Assembly (NCBI RefSeq): GCF_900119165.1
Contig: NZ_FPJG01000006.1
Span: 1,922,001-1,986,000 of the forward strand
From: Amycolatopsis australiensis
Lineage (GTDB): Bacteria > Actinomycetota > Actinomycetes > Mycobacteriales > Pseudonocardiaceae
Length of the DNA stretch: 64,000 nucleotides
Direction: 5' to 3'
The translations under genes and the position numbers were made by a program. Within the stretch, counting starts at the first letter, position 1, and every line of letters begins with the position of its first letter. Under the pieces are notes generated by a model, which did not search any database, had not been told where the DNA came from, and saw nothing but the letters and a program-made list of their open reading frames with translations. This document shows, piece by piece, positions 51,827 through 62,300 of this stretch.

Positions 51827-53032
51827 GTGACCCAGGTGGTGCGCCAGACGACCAGAGACCTCCGGCGGCACAACCGCGCGGCGCTCCTCTCCTCCCTCTA
51901 CCTCCGCGGCCCCGTCAGCAGGCTGGAACTGGTAGCTGAATCGGGCTTGTCCGCCGCCACCGTTACCAACGTCGTCTCCGAGCTCATCGCCGACGGCGTC
52001 GTCGCGGAGGCCGGATCGGTCGAATCCGACGGCGGACGGCCGCGGACGCTGCTGGCCGTGCGACCCGGATTCGGGCACGTCGTGGGGGTCGACGTCAGCG
52101 AGACGCACGTCGAGGTCGGCCTGTTCGACTGCGCGCTCGGCACCCTCGGCACGGTTCGTCACCCGCTGGTCGGCACCCGGCTCGATCCGGACGAAGTGGC
52201 CGCGCTGGTGCGAACCGGCATCGCGGAAGTGCTCGAAGGCGGCGAACCGGACGCGGTGTTCGGCGTCGGCGTCGGCGTGCCCGGCGCGGTCCGCGACGGC
52301 GGGATCGTCCACGCGCCCACCCTCGGCTGGCGCGGCGTGGCCTTCGCCGGACTGATCCACCCGGCCGTCGCGGAGCTGTTCCCGGGCCCGATGCCGGTGC
52401 ACCTCGACAACCGCGCCCGCACGCTCGGGCAGGCGGAGTCCTGGCGCGGCGCCGGCCGGGGCGCCGACCGGGCCATCGTCGCCCTGCTCGGCGTCGGGGT
52501 CGGGGCCGCCGTGGCGACCGCCGGGCCGTCGCACCCCGGCATCACCACCAGCGAATGGGGGCACACCGTCGTCAAGGCCGGCGGCGCGGCCTGCCGCTGC
52601 GGCTCCCACGGCTGCCTGGAGGCCTACGTCGGCACGGAGGCGGTCGTCCGCCACTACGCCGAACGCGTCGGCAAGCAACCGGTCATCGGAGACGAAAGCG
52701 ACGTCGAACTGGCCCGGATCGTCGCCGAGGCCCAGGACGCCGGCCCGGCCGCGGACGTGCTGGCCGAAACCGGCGAGTACCTCGGCATCGGCATCGCGAA
52801 CCTGATCAACCTGCTCAGCCCGGACCGGGTGGTGCTCTCCGGCGCCGCGGGAGCGATCATGGGACCGGCGATCCTGCCCGCCGTCCGCGACGCGGTGCGG
52901 CGGCACGCCCTCGACTACCTCACCGGGCACACCGAGGTCGTCCTCGGCAGGCTCGGCCCCGAGGCGGTCGCGCTCGGCGCGGCGACCCTGCCCGTGGCCC
53001 GGCTGCTGGCGAGCGGGGGCCGGACGGGCTGA
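51827..53032 (+). CDS. ROK family transcriptional regulator (2)
   Basis: A 401-residue paralogue of the divergent ROK protein. Its wHTH reads TTRDLRRHNRAALLSSLYLR and GLSAATVTNVVSELIADGVV. GVDVSETHVEVGLFDCALG, GVGVGVPGAVRDGG, LDNRARTLGQAESWRGAG and the zinc site GGAACRCGSHGCLEAYVG follow in order. The GTG at 51827 aligns with the start of the other ROK protein; an ATG 24 bases upstream is possible. About 205 bases downstream starts the beta-glucoside importer operon in the same direction, so this is the most likely regulator of that operon. Confidence 0.9.
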   Translation: MTQVVRQTTRDLRRHNRAALLSSLYLRGPVSRLELVAESGLSAATVTNVVSELIADGVVAEAGSVESDGGRPRTLLAVRPGFGHVVGVDVSETHVEVGLFDCALGTLGTVRHPLVGTRLDPDEVAALVRTGIAEVLEGGEPDAVFGVGVGVPGAVRDGGIVHAPTLGWRGVAFAGLIHPAVAELFPGPMPVHLDNRARTLGQAESWRGAGRGADRAIVALLGVGVGAAVATAGPSHPGITTSEWGHTVVKAGGAACRCGSHGCLEAYVGTEAVVRHYAERVGKQPVIGDESDVELARIVAEAQDAGPAADVLAETGEYLGIGIANLINLLSPDRVVLSGAAGAIMGPAILPAVRDAVRRHALDYLTGHTEVVLGRLGPEAVALGAATLPVARLLASGGRTG

Positions 53033-53085
53033 AAGCCTTGCGACGCAAGGAGCAGCACCGGCGACAGGTCCAGACCGCCAGTTCT

Positions 53086-53097
53086 TTCAGTACTTAA
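53086..53097 (+). promoter_or_regulatory. Motif TTCASTACTTAA, site 2 (importer promoter)
   Basis: TTCAGTACTTAA at 53086-53097, continued by ACTTAGGC, lies 140 bases upstream of the binding-protein start in the gap after ROK-2. It matches site 1 at 11 of 12 positions. A GTGAC-CCGA-GTCAC repeat (53133-53146) nearer the gene is a second candidate element. Confidence 0.5.
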
Positions 53098-53237
53098 ACT
53101 TAGGCACAAAACGTTACCGCCATGTTATTGACGTGACCCGAGTCACCCGGGTTGACTTCGGGACGTCGTTCGGTCGCCGGCGGTCGGGGCTCGCTACCAG
53201 TCGACAGCAAGAAGTCGTCGATGACCAGGAGGAACCG

Positions 53238-54908
<1,671 letters not shown>

Positions 54909-54910
54909 CG

Positions 54911-55990
54911 ATGGCGGAGTCCGTGGCAACGACCGAGCAGTCCCCCTCCGACCCTGTCGCCGTCGGGTCGGAGGGGGACCTCCCCGTGGTCCTGGAGGCC
55001 GCGGGCCTCACCAAGCACTTTCCCGTGCGGCGGAAGGGCCGCGCCGCGCTGACCGGCCCGCGCCGGGCCGTCCAGGCCGTGGACGACGTCACCCTGACGC
55101 TGCGCCGCGGCCGCGTCACCGCGCTGGTCGGCGAGTCCGGTTCGGGCAAGTCGACGGTCGCGCGGCTGCTCGCGGGCCTCTACCCGCGCACCGCCGGCGA
55201 CATCCGGCTGCACGGCGAGACGGTGAACGTCAAGCGCGGCAGGGCGTTCCGCGCGTACGCCCGCCGGGTCCAGATGATCTTCCAGGACCCGTTCGCGTCG
55301 CTGAACCCCGTCCACACCGTGCGCTACCACCTGACCCGGGCGCTGAAGATCCACGGCCGGGCCGGCGACGACCTCGAGAAGTCGCTGCACGACCTGCTCA
55401 CCCGCGTCCAGCTGACCCCGGCGGAACGCTACATCGACAAGTTCCCGCACGAGCTGTCCGGCGGGCAGCGTCAGCGCGTCGCGATCGCGCGGGCGCTCGG
55501 GGCGGACCCGGAGGCGCTGCTGGCCGACGAGCCGGTGTCCATGTTGGACGTCTCCATCCGGCTCGGCGTGCTGAACCTGTTGCGCGACCTGAAGGAGCGC
55601 CTGCACCTGGCCATCCTGTACATCACGCACGACATCGCGTCGGCGCGCTACTTCGCCGACGAGACGATGGTGATGTACGCGGGCCGCATGGTCGAGGGCG
55701 GCGACAGCGAGACGATCACCCAGCGGCCCGCGCACCCCTACACGCGGCTGCTCATCGAATCCGCGCCCGATCCCGACCGGCTGGCCGAGGGGACGGCGAG
55801 CGACGTGCCCGCCGAGCGCGGCGCCGGTGAGCCGCCGAGCCTGATCGACCCGCCGTCCGGCTGCCGGTTCCACCCGCGCTGCCCGGTCGCGATGCAGCGG
55901 TGCAAGACCGAGCTGCCGCCGCGGTTCGACGTCGGCGACGCCTCGGGCCACTGGGCCGCGTGCTGGCTCTACGGCGGGGCCGCCCGATGA
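54911..55990 (+). CDS. ABC transporter ATP-binding protein (OppF/DppF type)
   Basis: A 359-residue ATPase as drawn from ATG 54911. Walker A is [15 protein letters not shown] near residues 73-87, the Q-loop [15 protein letters not shown], signature [16 protein letters not shown] near 178-193, Walker [15 protein letters not shown], and the C-terminal oligopeptide-transporter motif [14 protein letters not shown], four Cys that may bind a metal cluster. The first 25 residues are low-complexity and encoded by a perfect hairpin. A GTG at 54986 preceded by GGAGGGGG, giving 334 residues, may be the true start. It is followed by overlapping permease genes. Confidence 0.88.
   Translation: MAESVATTEQSPSDPVAVGSEGDLPVVLEAAGLTKHFPVRRKGRAALTGPRRAVQAVDDVTLTLRRGRVTALVGESGSGKSTVARLLAGLYPRTAGDIRLHGETVNVKRGRAFRAYARRVQMIFQDPFASLNPVHTVRYHLTRALKIHGRAGDDLEKSLHDLLTRVQLTPAERYIDKFPHELSGGQRQRVAIARALGADPEALLADEPVSMLDVSIRLGVLNLLRDLKERLHLAILYITHDIASARYFADETMVMYAGRMVEGGDSETITQRPAHPYTRLLIESAPDPDRLAEGTASDVPAERGAGEPPSLIDPPSGCRFHPRCPVAMQRCKTELPPRFDVGDASGHWAACWLYGGAAR
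54940..54979 (+). promoter_or_regulatory. Hairpin hiding a ribosome binding site
   Basis: GTCCCCCTCCGACCC (54940-54954) pairs exactly with 54965-54979 over 15 bp with a 10-nt loop. Its right arm contains GGAGGGGG, an excellent Shine-Dalgarno 8-9 bases before GTG 54986, which is in frame with the ATPase gene. The hairpin could lower ATPase and permease production relative to the binding protein, or switch start sites. Confidence 0.6.
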
Positions 55991-56967
55991 GGTACCTGCT
56001 GCAACGGCTGGCCTTCTACGTCTTCACCGCGTGGGCCGCCGTCACCATCAACTTCTTCATCCCGCGGCTGATCCCCGGCGACCCGGTGCAGTCGCTGATC
56101 GCGAAGAACCAGGGCATGCTCAGCGCGGACGCCATCCAGTCGCTGTATGTCCTCTTCGGACTCGACAAGAACGAGAGCCTGGTCTCGCAGTACTTCGACT
56201 ACTGGGGCCAGCTCTTCCGGGGTGACCTCGGCCTGTCGTTCACGTTCTTCCCGACGCCGGTGTCCGAGCTGCTCGGCGACAGCCTGCCGTGGACGATCAT
56301 CCTGGTCGGCCTGACCACGGTCATCGGCTTCGCGCTCGGCACCGGGCTCGGCGTGGTCGCGGGCTGGAAGCGCGGCTCGTGGGTCGACGGACTGCTGCCG
56401 GTGACGACGTTCCTGTCGTCGGTGCCGTACTTCTGGCTCGGCCTGATCGCGCTGGCGCTGCTGGCCGGGCCCGGCAGCTTCTTCCCGTCGTCCGGCGGCT
56501 ACGACCCGGGACTGGTGCCGAGCTGGGACGGCGCGTTCATCGGCAGCGCCGTCCAGCACGGCCTGCTGCCCGCGATCACCATCCTGATCAGCTCGGTGGG
56601 CAGCTGGATCCTCGGCATGCGCAACATGATGGTCACCGTCGCGTCGGAGGACTACGTCACCGTCGCGCACGCCAAGGGCCTGCCCGAACGCCGGGTGATG
56701 CTCGGGTACGCGGCTCGCAACGCGCTGCTGCCCAGCGTGTCCGGCTTCGCGCTGGCGCTGGGCTTCATCGTCGGCGGGACACTGCTGGTGGAGATCGTCT
56801 TCTCCTACCCGGGCGTCGGCTTCCAGCTGTTCCAGGCGGTCGGCTCGCAGGACTACCCGCTGATGCAGGGCATCTTCCTCATCATCACGCTGTCGGTGCT
56901 GGTGGCCAACCTGTTCGCCGACGTCGCCTACCTCGCGCTCGACCCGCGCACCCGGAAGGAGGGCTGA
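55987..56967 (+). CDS. ABC transporter permease (OppB/DppB type)
   Basis: A 326-residue membrane protein with six predicted helices. The N-terminus [20 protein letters not shown] and the following [13 protein letters not shown] are typical of the family. The ATPase-coupling EAA loop is [27 protein letters not shown] near 222-248. ATG 55987 overlaps the stop of the ATPase gene (ATGA). Works with the DppC-type subunit at 56969. Confidence 0.92.
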   Translation: MRYLLQRLAFYVFTAWAAVTINFFIPRLIPGDPVQSLIAKNQGMLSADAIQSLYVLFGLDKNESLVSQYFDYWGQLFRGDLGLSFTFFPTPVSELLGDSLPWTIILVGLTTVIGFALGTGLGVVAGWKRGSWVDGLLPVTTFLSSVPYFWLGLIALALLAGPGSFFPSSGGYDPGLVPSWDGAFIGSAVQHGLLPAITILISSVGSWILGMRNMMVTVASEDYVTVAHAKGLPERRVMLGYAARNALLPSVSGFALALGFIVGGTLLVEIVFSYPGVGFQLFQAVGSQDYPLMQGIFLIITLSVLVANLFADVAYLALDPRTRKEG

Positions 56968-56968
56968 C

Positions 56969-57952
56969 ATGGCCGTACCCGCGGCGGACGTCAAAGCCGC
57001 CCAGGCCCTTCCCGTCGACGCGGCCGCCCGGCGGCGCCGGTTCCGCTTCCTGACCGGCGGCAAGACCGTCACCGGCCTCGCCGTCATCGTGTTCTTCCTG
57101 GTGATCGCGGTCATCGGGGAGTGGATCGCGCCGTACGACCCGTCGGCGCGCAGCAGCGACCTGCTCGAAGGCCCGTCCGGCAGGCACTGGTTCGGGACCA
57201 CCCACCTCGGCCAGGACATCTTCAGCCAGGTCGTGGTCGGCACGCGCAGCGTCATGCTCGTCGGGCTGACCGCCGGTGTGGTGGCGACAGTCCTCGCCGT
57301 CGTCGTCGGCGTGGCGTCCGGATACCTCGGCGGGACGCCCGGTGAGGGTCTGTCCGCGCTGTCCAACGTGTTCCTCGTGATCCCGGCGCTGCCGCTGATC
57401 ATCATCATCGGCAGCGCGGTGCCCACCGGCGGCGACTACCTGGTGGCGGTGATCATCGGGTTCACGTCGTGGGCGTGGGGCGCGCGGGTGCTGCGAGCGC
57501 AGACGTTGTCGCTGCGGGGCCGGGAATACGTCGAAGCCGCACGGGCGACCGGCGAATCGACGTGGCGGATCATCTTCTTCGAGATCCTGCCCAACCTGAC
57601 CGCGGTCATCGCGTCCAGCTTCGTCGGCACGGTCATCTTCGCGGTGATGTCGGAGATCACGCTCGCCTTCGTCGGCGTCTCCGGACTGTCCAACTGGAAC
57701 TGGGGCACGATCCTGTTCTGGGCGCAGAGCCAGCAGGCCCTGGCGCAGGGCGCGTGGTGGTGGTTCGTGCCGGCCGGACTGGCGATCGCGATCCTCGGCA
57801 CCGCGCTGTCCCTGCTCAACTTCGGCATCGACGAGTTCGTCAGCCCGCGGCTGCGCGGCAGCGGCAAGTCCCGCGTGCGCGGCGCAGACGGGCGGACGCA
57901 TCGCATGCGCGTGGGCTTCACGCCCGTGCTCGGGCGGGAGGAACAGCCATGA
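56969..57952 (+). CDS. ABC transporter permease (OppC/DppC type)
   Basis: A 327-residue permease with six predicted helices. [21 protein letters not shown] near residues 71-91 is the conserved OppC motif and [24 protein letters not shown] near 188-211 is the EAA loop. The start lies one base after the DppB-type stop. The C-terminus ([14 protein letters not shown]) overlaps the next ATPase start by four bases. Forms the channel heterodimer with the preceding gene product. Confidence 0.92.
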   Translation: MAVPAADVKAAQALPVDAAARRRRFRFLTGGKTVTGLAVIVFFLVIAVIGEWIAPYDPSARSSDLLEGPSGRHWFGTTHLGQDIFSQVVVGTRSVMLVGLTAGVVATVLAVVVGVASGYLGGTPGEGLSALSNVFLVIPALPLIIIIGSAVPTGGDYLVAVIIGFTSWAWGARVLRAQTLSLRGREYVEAARATGESTWRIIFFEILPNLTAVIASSFVGTVIFAVMSEITLAFVGVSGLSNWNWGTILFWAQSQQALAQGAWWWFVPAGLAIAILGTALSLLNFGIDEFVSPRLRGSGKSRVRGADGRTHRMRVGFTPVLGREEQP

Positions 57953-58941
57953 TGGACCCGGTTCTGGAAATCAAGGGTCTCGACGTCGACTACGGCGTCG
58001 GCGACGAAGCCGTGCGCGCGGTCCGGGACGTGCACCTGACGCTGCACCGCGGCGAGGTCCTCGGCCTGGCCGGGGAAAGCGGCAGCGGGAAGTCCACTTT
58101 GGCCTACGGGCTGACGCGGCTGCTCGCGCCGCCGGGCGTGATCCGCGGCGGCGAGGTGATCTACCACCCCGCCGACGGCGAGCCGTACGACGTGCTGAAG
58201 CTGACGGACAGGCAGCTGCGCGACTTCCGCTGGGCCGAAACGTCCATTGTGTTCCAGGGTGCGATGAACTCGCTGAACCCGGTGCACAAGGTCGTCACGC
58301 AGCTGGTCGACGTCATCAAGGCGCACGAGCCGCGCACGACCCGCGCCGGCCGGGTGGCGCGCGCCCGCGACCTGCTCAAGCTGGTCGGGATCGCGGCCGA
58401 CCGGCTGGAGGCGTACCCGCACCAGCTCTCCGGCGGCATGCGGCAGCGCGTGATGATCGCGATGGCGCTCGCGCTGGAACCGCGGATCGTCATCATGGAC
58501 GAGCCGACGACCGCGCTCGACGTCGTCATGCAGCGGCAGATCCTCGGCCAGCTCGTGGAACTGCGCGAGCGGCTGGGCTTTTCGGTCCTGTTCATCACGC
58601 ACGACCTGTCGCTGCTGGTCGAGTTCTCGGACCGGATCGCGATCATGTACGGCGGCCGGATCGTCGAGCAGGCACCGGCGGCCGACCTCTACCGGGACGC
58701 GCTGCACCCGTACAGCCACGGCCTGCTGAACTCGTTCCCGGCCCTGCGCGGTCCGCGCCGCGAGCTGGCCGGGATCCCGGGGTCGCCGCCGGACACGCGG
58801 GGCATGCCGCCGGGCTGCGCGTTCCACCCGCGGTGCCCGAAGGCCTTCGAACCGTGCCCGGACCGCGTGCCGCTGCTCGGAACGCCCGGCGACCCGGCGC
58901 GCGAGGTGGCGTGCTGGCTGCACCCCGTCGCCACTTCCTGA
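57949..58941 (+). CDS. ABC transporter ATP-binding protein (OppD/DppD type)
   Basis: A 330-residue ATPase with Walker [16 protein letters not shown] near residues 41-55, signature [16 protein letters not shown] near 160-175, Walker [15 protein letters not shown] and the C-terminal [15 protein letters not shown] motif of oligopeptide-type transporters. ATG 57949 (or 57952) follows GGGAGGA. It completes a full Opp-type importer (binding protein, two ATPases, two permeases), although the ATPase genes flank the permeases instead of being adjacent. Confidence 0.92.
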   Translation: MMDPVLEIKGLDVDYGVGDEAVRAVRDVHLTLHRGEVLGLAGESGSGKSTLAYGLTRLLAPPGVIRGGEVIYHPADGEPYDVLKLTDRQLRDFRWAETSIVFQGAMNSLNPVHKVVTQLVDVIKAHEPRTTRAGRVARARDLLKLVGIAADRLEAYPHQLSGGMRQRVMIAMALALEPRIVIMDEPTTALDVVMQRQILGQLVELRERLGFSVLFITHDLSLLVEFSDRIAIMYGGRIVEQAPAADLYRDALHPYSHGLLNSFPALRGPRRELAGIPGSPPDTRGMPPGCAFHPRCPKAFEPCPDRVPLLGTPGDPAREVACWLHPVATS

Positions 58942-58979
58942 CCGCCCGTCCTGCCCGGTATCCCTGGAGGAGTGCTGCC

Positions 58980-60383
58980 TTGACCGAGACCACCGCCGCG
59001 ACCGCCGAACAGCAGGCGCTGATCGACACCCTGCCGCCGGACTTCCGCTGGGGCGTGGCCACCGCCGCGTACCAGATCGAAGGCGCGGTCTCCGAAGACG
59101 GGCGCACACCGTCCATCTGGGACACGTTCTGCCGGGTGCCGTGGGCCATCGACAACAACGACACCGGTGACGTGGCGTGCGACCACTACCACCGGATGCC
59201 CGGAGACATCGCGCTGGTCGGCGAGCTGGGCGCGGACACCTACCGGTTCTCCGTGGCGTGGCCGCGGGTCCAGCCGCACGGCCGCGGCGGCGTCAACGAG
59301 GCGGGCATCGGGTTCTACGACCGGCTGGTCGACGAGACGCTGAGCCGCGGCATCACGCCGTGGCTGACGCTGTACCACTGGGACCTCCCGCAGGAGCTGG
59401 AGGACGCGGGCGGCTGGCCGGCGCGCGACACGGCGTACCGGTTCGCCGACTACGCGATGCTCGTGTTCGACCGGCTGAAGGACCGCGTCCGGCACTGGAC
59501 GACGCTGAACGAGCCCTGGTGCTCGGCGATGCACGGGTACATCCACGGCGTGATGGCGCCGGGGCGGCGCGACTACGCGGCCGGCATGCACGCGGTGCAC
59601 CACCTGCTGCTGGGCCACGGCCTCGCGGTGCAGCGGATGCGGGCGGCCGCGCCGGCGGACACGCAGTTCGGCATCACGCTCAACATGTGCACGGCCGACC
59701 CGGCCACGGACTCGCCGGAGGACGTCCGCGCGGCGCGGCAGGCCGACGGCCTCGGCGTCCGGATCTACCTGGACCCGCTGGTCCACGGCCGCTACCCGGC
59801 GGACGTCGTGGACGACCTGGCCGCACGCGGAGTGCGTCTCCCGGTCCAGGACGGCGACCTCGCCGTCATTTCCACGCCGCTGGACTTCCTGGGCGTGAAC
59901 TACTACTTCGGCCAGCAGTTCTCGGGCGTGGACGAGTCGGGCCGCGCGGTCGACGACGAAGGCGTCCCGGCCTCGCGGGTGGTCCCGTTCGGCGAGCCGA
60001 CGACGGCGATGGGCTGGGAAATCCTGCCGGGCAAGTTCACGGAGCTGCTGACGCGGCTGGGCCGCGACTACCCGGGCCTGCCGATGTACATCACGGAGAA
60101 CGGCTCGGCGTTCGACGACGACCCGGACTCGTCGGGCTTCGTCCGCGACGAAGAACGGACCGCCTACCTGGCGTCGCACATCGCGGCGGTGGCGGCGGCG
60201 CGTCAGGCGGGGGCGGACGTCCGGGGGTACTTCGCCTGGTCCCTCCTGGACAACTTCGAGTGGGCGTACGGGTACGCGAAGCGGTTCGGGCTGATCCGCG
60301 TGGACTACGAGACACAGGCGCGGACGATCAAGCAGAGCGGCTACTTCTACCGCGACACGATCCGGCGGGTCCGGGGTAGCTGA
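58980..60383 (+). CDS. GH1 beta-glucosidase
   Basis: A 467-residue cytoplasmic enzyme without signal peptide that releases glucose from beta-glucosides. [20 protein letters not shown] near residues 23-42 is the GH1 N-terminal signature; acid/base Glu178 is in TLNEPWCS and nucleophile Glu373 in [23 protein letters not shown] near 420-434 forms the aglycone side. The TTG at 58980 follows GGAGGAG by seven bases. Last gene of the importer operon, so it most likely processes the imported beta-glucan oligosaccharides. Confidence 0.94.
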   Translation: MTETTAATAEQQALIDTLPPDFRWGVATAAYQIEGAVSEDGRTPSIWDTFCRVPWAIDNNDTGDVACDHYHRMPGDIALVGELGADTYRFSVAWPRVQPHGRGGVNEAGIGFYDRLVDETLSRGITPWLTLYHWDLPQELEDAGGWPARDTAYRFADYAMLVFDRLKDRVRHWTTLNEPWCSAMHGYIHGVMAPGRRDYAAGMHAVHHLLLGHGLAVQRMRAAAPADTQFGITLNMCTADPATDSPEDVRAARQADGLGVRIYLDPLVHGRYPADVVDDLAARGVRLPVQDGDLAVISTPLDFLGVNYYFGQQFSGVDESGRAVDDEGVPASRVVPFGEPTTAMGWEILPGKFTELLTRLGRDYPGLPMYITENGSAFDDDPDSSGFVRDEERTAYLASHIAAVAAARQAGADVRGYFAWSLLDNFEWAYGYAKRFGLIRVDYETQARTIKQSGYFYRDTIRRVRGS

Positions 60384-60487
60384 ACCGGGGGTGGGGCGGG
60401 CCCCACCAGGTCGCCGGTGGCTCGCCCCATGGTCGTGGCCCGCGGGTTTCCCTAGCGTCGGTGGGGCAGCCGACCCAGGGGGTGGAA

Positions 60488-61186
60488 ATGACCGTCCAGA
60501 CGGAAGCCCGTCCTGCTCCGGTCCGTGTGGCGCGGAAACCGGTGTGGTGGCGACGGCCGTGGGTGGCGCCGCTCGCCGCGATCGTCGGTCTCTTCCTCGC
60601 CTACTCCCTGCCGCCGTACCTCACGCTCGATCCGGCGCGGGCGCGGGTGCCCGCGCCGCCGGGGTTCGCCGCGCACTACTGGTTCCTGCTCGCGCACATC
60701 ACCTTCGGCACGGTGGCCATCGTCGGGGTGGTCCTGCAGATCTGGCCGTGGCTGCGCCGGGCGCACCCGGTCGCGCACCGCCGGATCGGGCGGATCTACG
60801 TCTTCGGCGGGGCCCTGCCGTCGGCGGTGATGGCCGCCGTCATCGGCGCGGTCAGCCCGTTCGGCCCGATCCTCGGCACGCTCGACGTCGTGGGCGCGCT
60901 CCTGTGGTTCGGCTTCACCGTGGCCGGCTGGCGGGCGGTCCGGCAGCGGCGGTTCGCCGACCACCGGAAGTGGATGGTCCGCAGCTTCGCGATGACCATG
61001 AACACGCTCACGACCAGGGCGTTGTCGCCGCTCTGCTACCTGATCCTGATGACGCGGACACCGGGCAAGGGCGTCGCCCTCATCCTCGATGCGGCCACTC
61101 TTTCGGGTGCGTTGAGCCTGCTGACTTTGCTGGGGCTCAGTCAGTGGTGGCTGGAGCGGAAGCCGAAGCCAGCCATCGCGCGATGA
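60488..61186 (+). CDS. DUF2306 family membrane protein
   Basis: A 232-residue protein with six to seven predicted helices. WFLLAHITFGTVAIVGVVLQ near 66-85, RRIGRIYVFGGALPSAVMAA near 102-121 and DHRKWMVRSFAMTMNTLTTR near 160-179 match DUF2306; the conserved His residues suggest haem or metal binding as in related cytochrome b561-like folds, which is only a suggestion. ATG 60488 follows GGGGGTGG. Its last 50 bases overlap, antisense, the end of the acyl-CoA dehydrogenase gene. Confidence 0.8.
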   Translation: MTVQTEARPAPVRVARKPVWWRRPWVAPLAAIVGLFLAYSLPPYLTLDPARARVPAPPGFAAHYWFLLAHITFGTVAIVGVVLQIWPWLRRAHPVAHRRIGRIYVFGGALPSAVMAAVIGAVSPFGPILGTLDVVGALLWFGFTVAGWRAVRQRRFADHRKWMVRSFAMTMNTLTTRALSPLCYLILMTRTPGKGVALILDAATLSGALSLLTLLGLSQWWLERKPKPAIAR

Positions 61187-62300
61187 TCGTCCGCTGGATC
61201 TCCGACGCGCCTTCGTAGATCCGGGGCGCTCGGACCTCGCGGTAGAGGTGCTCCAGCAGGTGCCCGCGCCGCAACGCGCGGGCGCCGTGCAGCTGCACCG
61301 CCGAGTCCACGACGAACTGCGCGGCCTCGGTGGCGAACAGCTTCGCCATCGCCGCGCGGCCGCCGAGGTTCTGCTCGCCCGCGTCGTACGCACCGGCGGC
61401 GGCGTAGACCAGCAGGCGCGCGGCTTCGGTCCGGGTGGCCATCTCGGCCAGCGTGTGCGCGACCGCCTGCTGCTTGATCAACGGCCCGCCGAAGGCTTCC
61501 CGCGTGCCCGTGTGGGCGACGGTGGCGTCCAGCGCCGCCTGGGCCATGCCGACGGCGAACGCGCCGACGCTCGGCCGGAACAGGTCCAGCGTCCGCATCG
61601 CCACCGCGAAGCCGCGGTTCTCCTCGCCCAGCAGCTCCTCGCGCCGGACCTCGACGCCGTCGAAGGTGACCGTGCCGATCGGGTGCGGGCTCACCAGGTC
61701 CAGGTGCTCGCCGCCCAGCCCGGGCCGGTCGGCAGGCACCACGAACGCGCTGACCCCGCGCGAGCCCGCGCCCGGAGTGGTGCGCGCGAACACCGTGTAG
61801 AAGTCGGCTTCCGGCGCGTTGGAGATCCACATCTTCGTGCCGGTCAGGCGCCAGCCGTCGCCGTCGGGTTCGGCGGCCAGGGCGAGCGCCGCGGCGTCCG
61901 AACCGGCGTCCGGCTCGGTCAGCGCGAACGCCGCCACCGCGTCACCCGCCGCCACCGCGGGCAGCCACTTCGCGACCTGGCTGTCCTGACCGGACTGGAG
62001 CACCGGATAGGTGCCGAGGCCCTGCAAGGCCAGCGCCGTCTCGGCCTCCGTGCTGACCGTGGCGAGGTTCTCCCGCAGGATGCACAGGTCCGTCGCGGCC
62101 GCCTGCCGCGACGGCGTGCCCGAGGCGACCCCGGGGAACAGCCGCGCGAGCAGGCCCAGCGCGCCCATCTCCTTGAGCAGCGGCCGGTTGACCGCACCCT
62201 CCACGCCGGACTCGGCGAGCGGGCGCAGCCGGTCTGCGGCCAGCCGCCGGACCTCCGAAGCGAAGGCCTGCTGCTCGGCGGTCAACGCGAAGGCGGTCAT
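61137..62300 (-). CDS. Acyl-CoA dehydrogenase
   Basis: A 387-residue flavoprotein. [20 protein letters not shown] near 123-142 is the flavin loop, [20 protein letters not shown] follows, and [14 protein letters not shown] carries catalytic Glu363. Its ATG overlaps the stop of the salicylyl-CoA hydroxylase-type gene (ATGA), so both act in one pathway. ADs in such operons are thought to handle ring-opened or alicyclic CoA thioesters; the exact step is unknown. The 3' end overlaps the convergent DUF2306 gene by 50 bases. Confidence 0.9.
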   Translation of the reverse strand: MTAFALTAEQQAFASEVRRLAADRLRPLAESGVEGAVNRPLLKEMGALGLLARLFPGVASGTPSRQAAATDLCILRENLATVSTEAETALALQGLGTYPVLQSGQDSQVAKWLPAVAAGDAVAAFALTEPDAGSDAAALALAAEPDGDGWRLTGTKMWISNAPEADFYTVFARTTPGAGSRGVSAFVVPADRPGLGGEHLDLVSPHPIGTVTFDGVEVRREELLGEENRGFAVAMRTLDLFRPSVGAFAVGMAQAALDATVAHTGTREAFGGPLIKQQAVAHTLAEMATRTEAARLLVYAAAGAYDAGEQNLGGRAAMAKLFATEAAQFVVDSAVQLHGARALRRGHLLEHLYREVRAPRIYEGASEIQRTIIARWLASASAPATTD

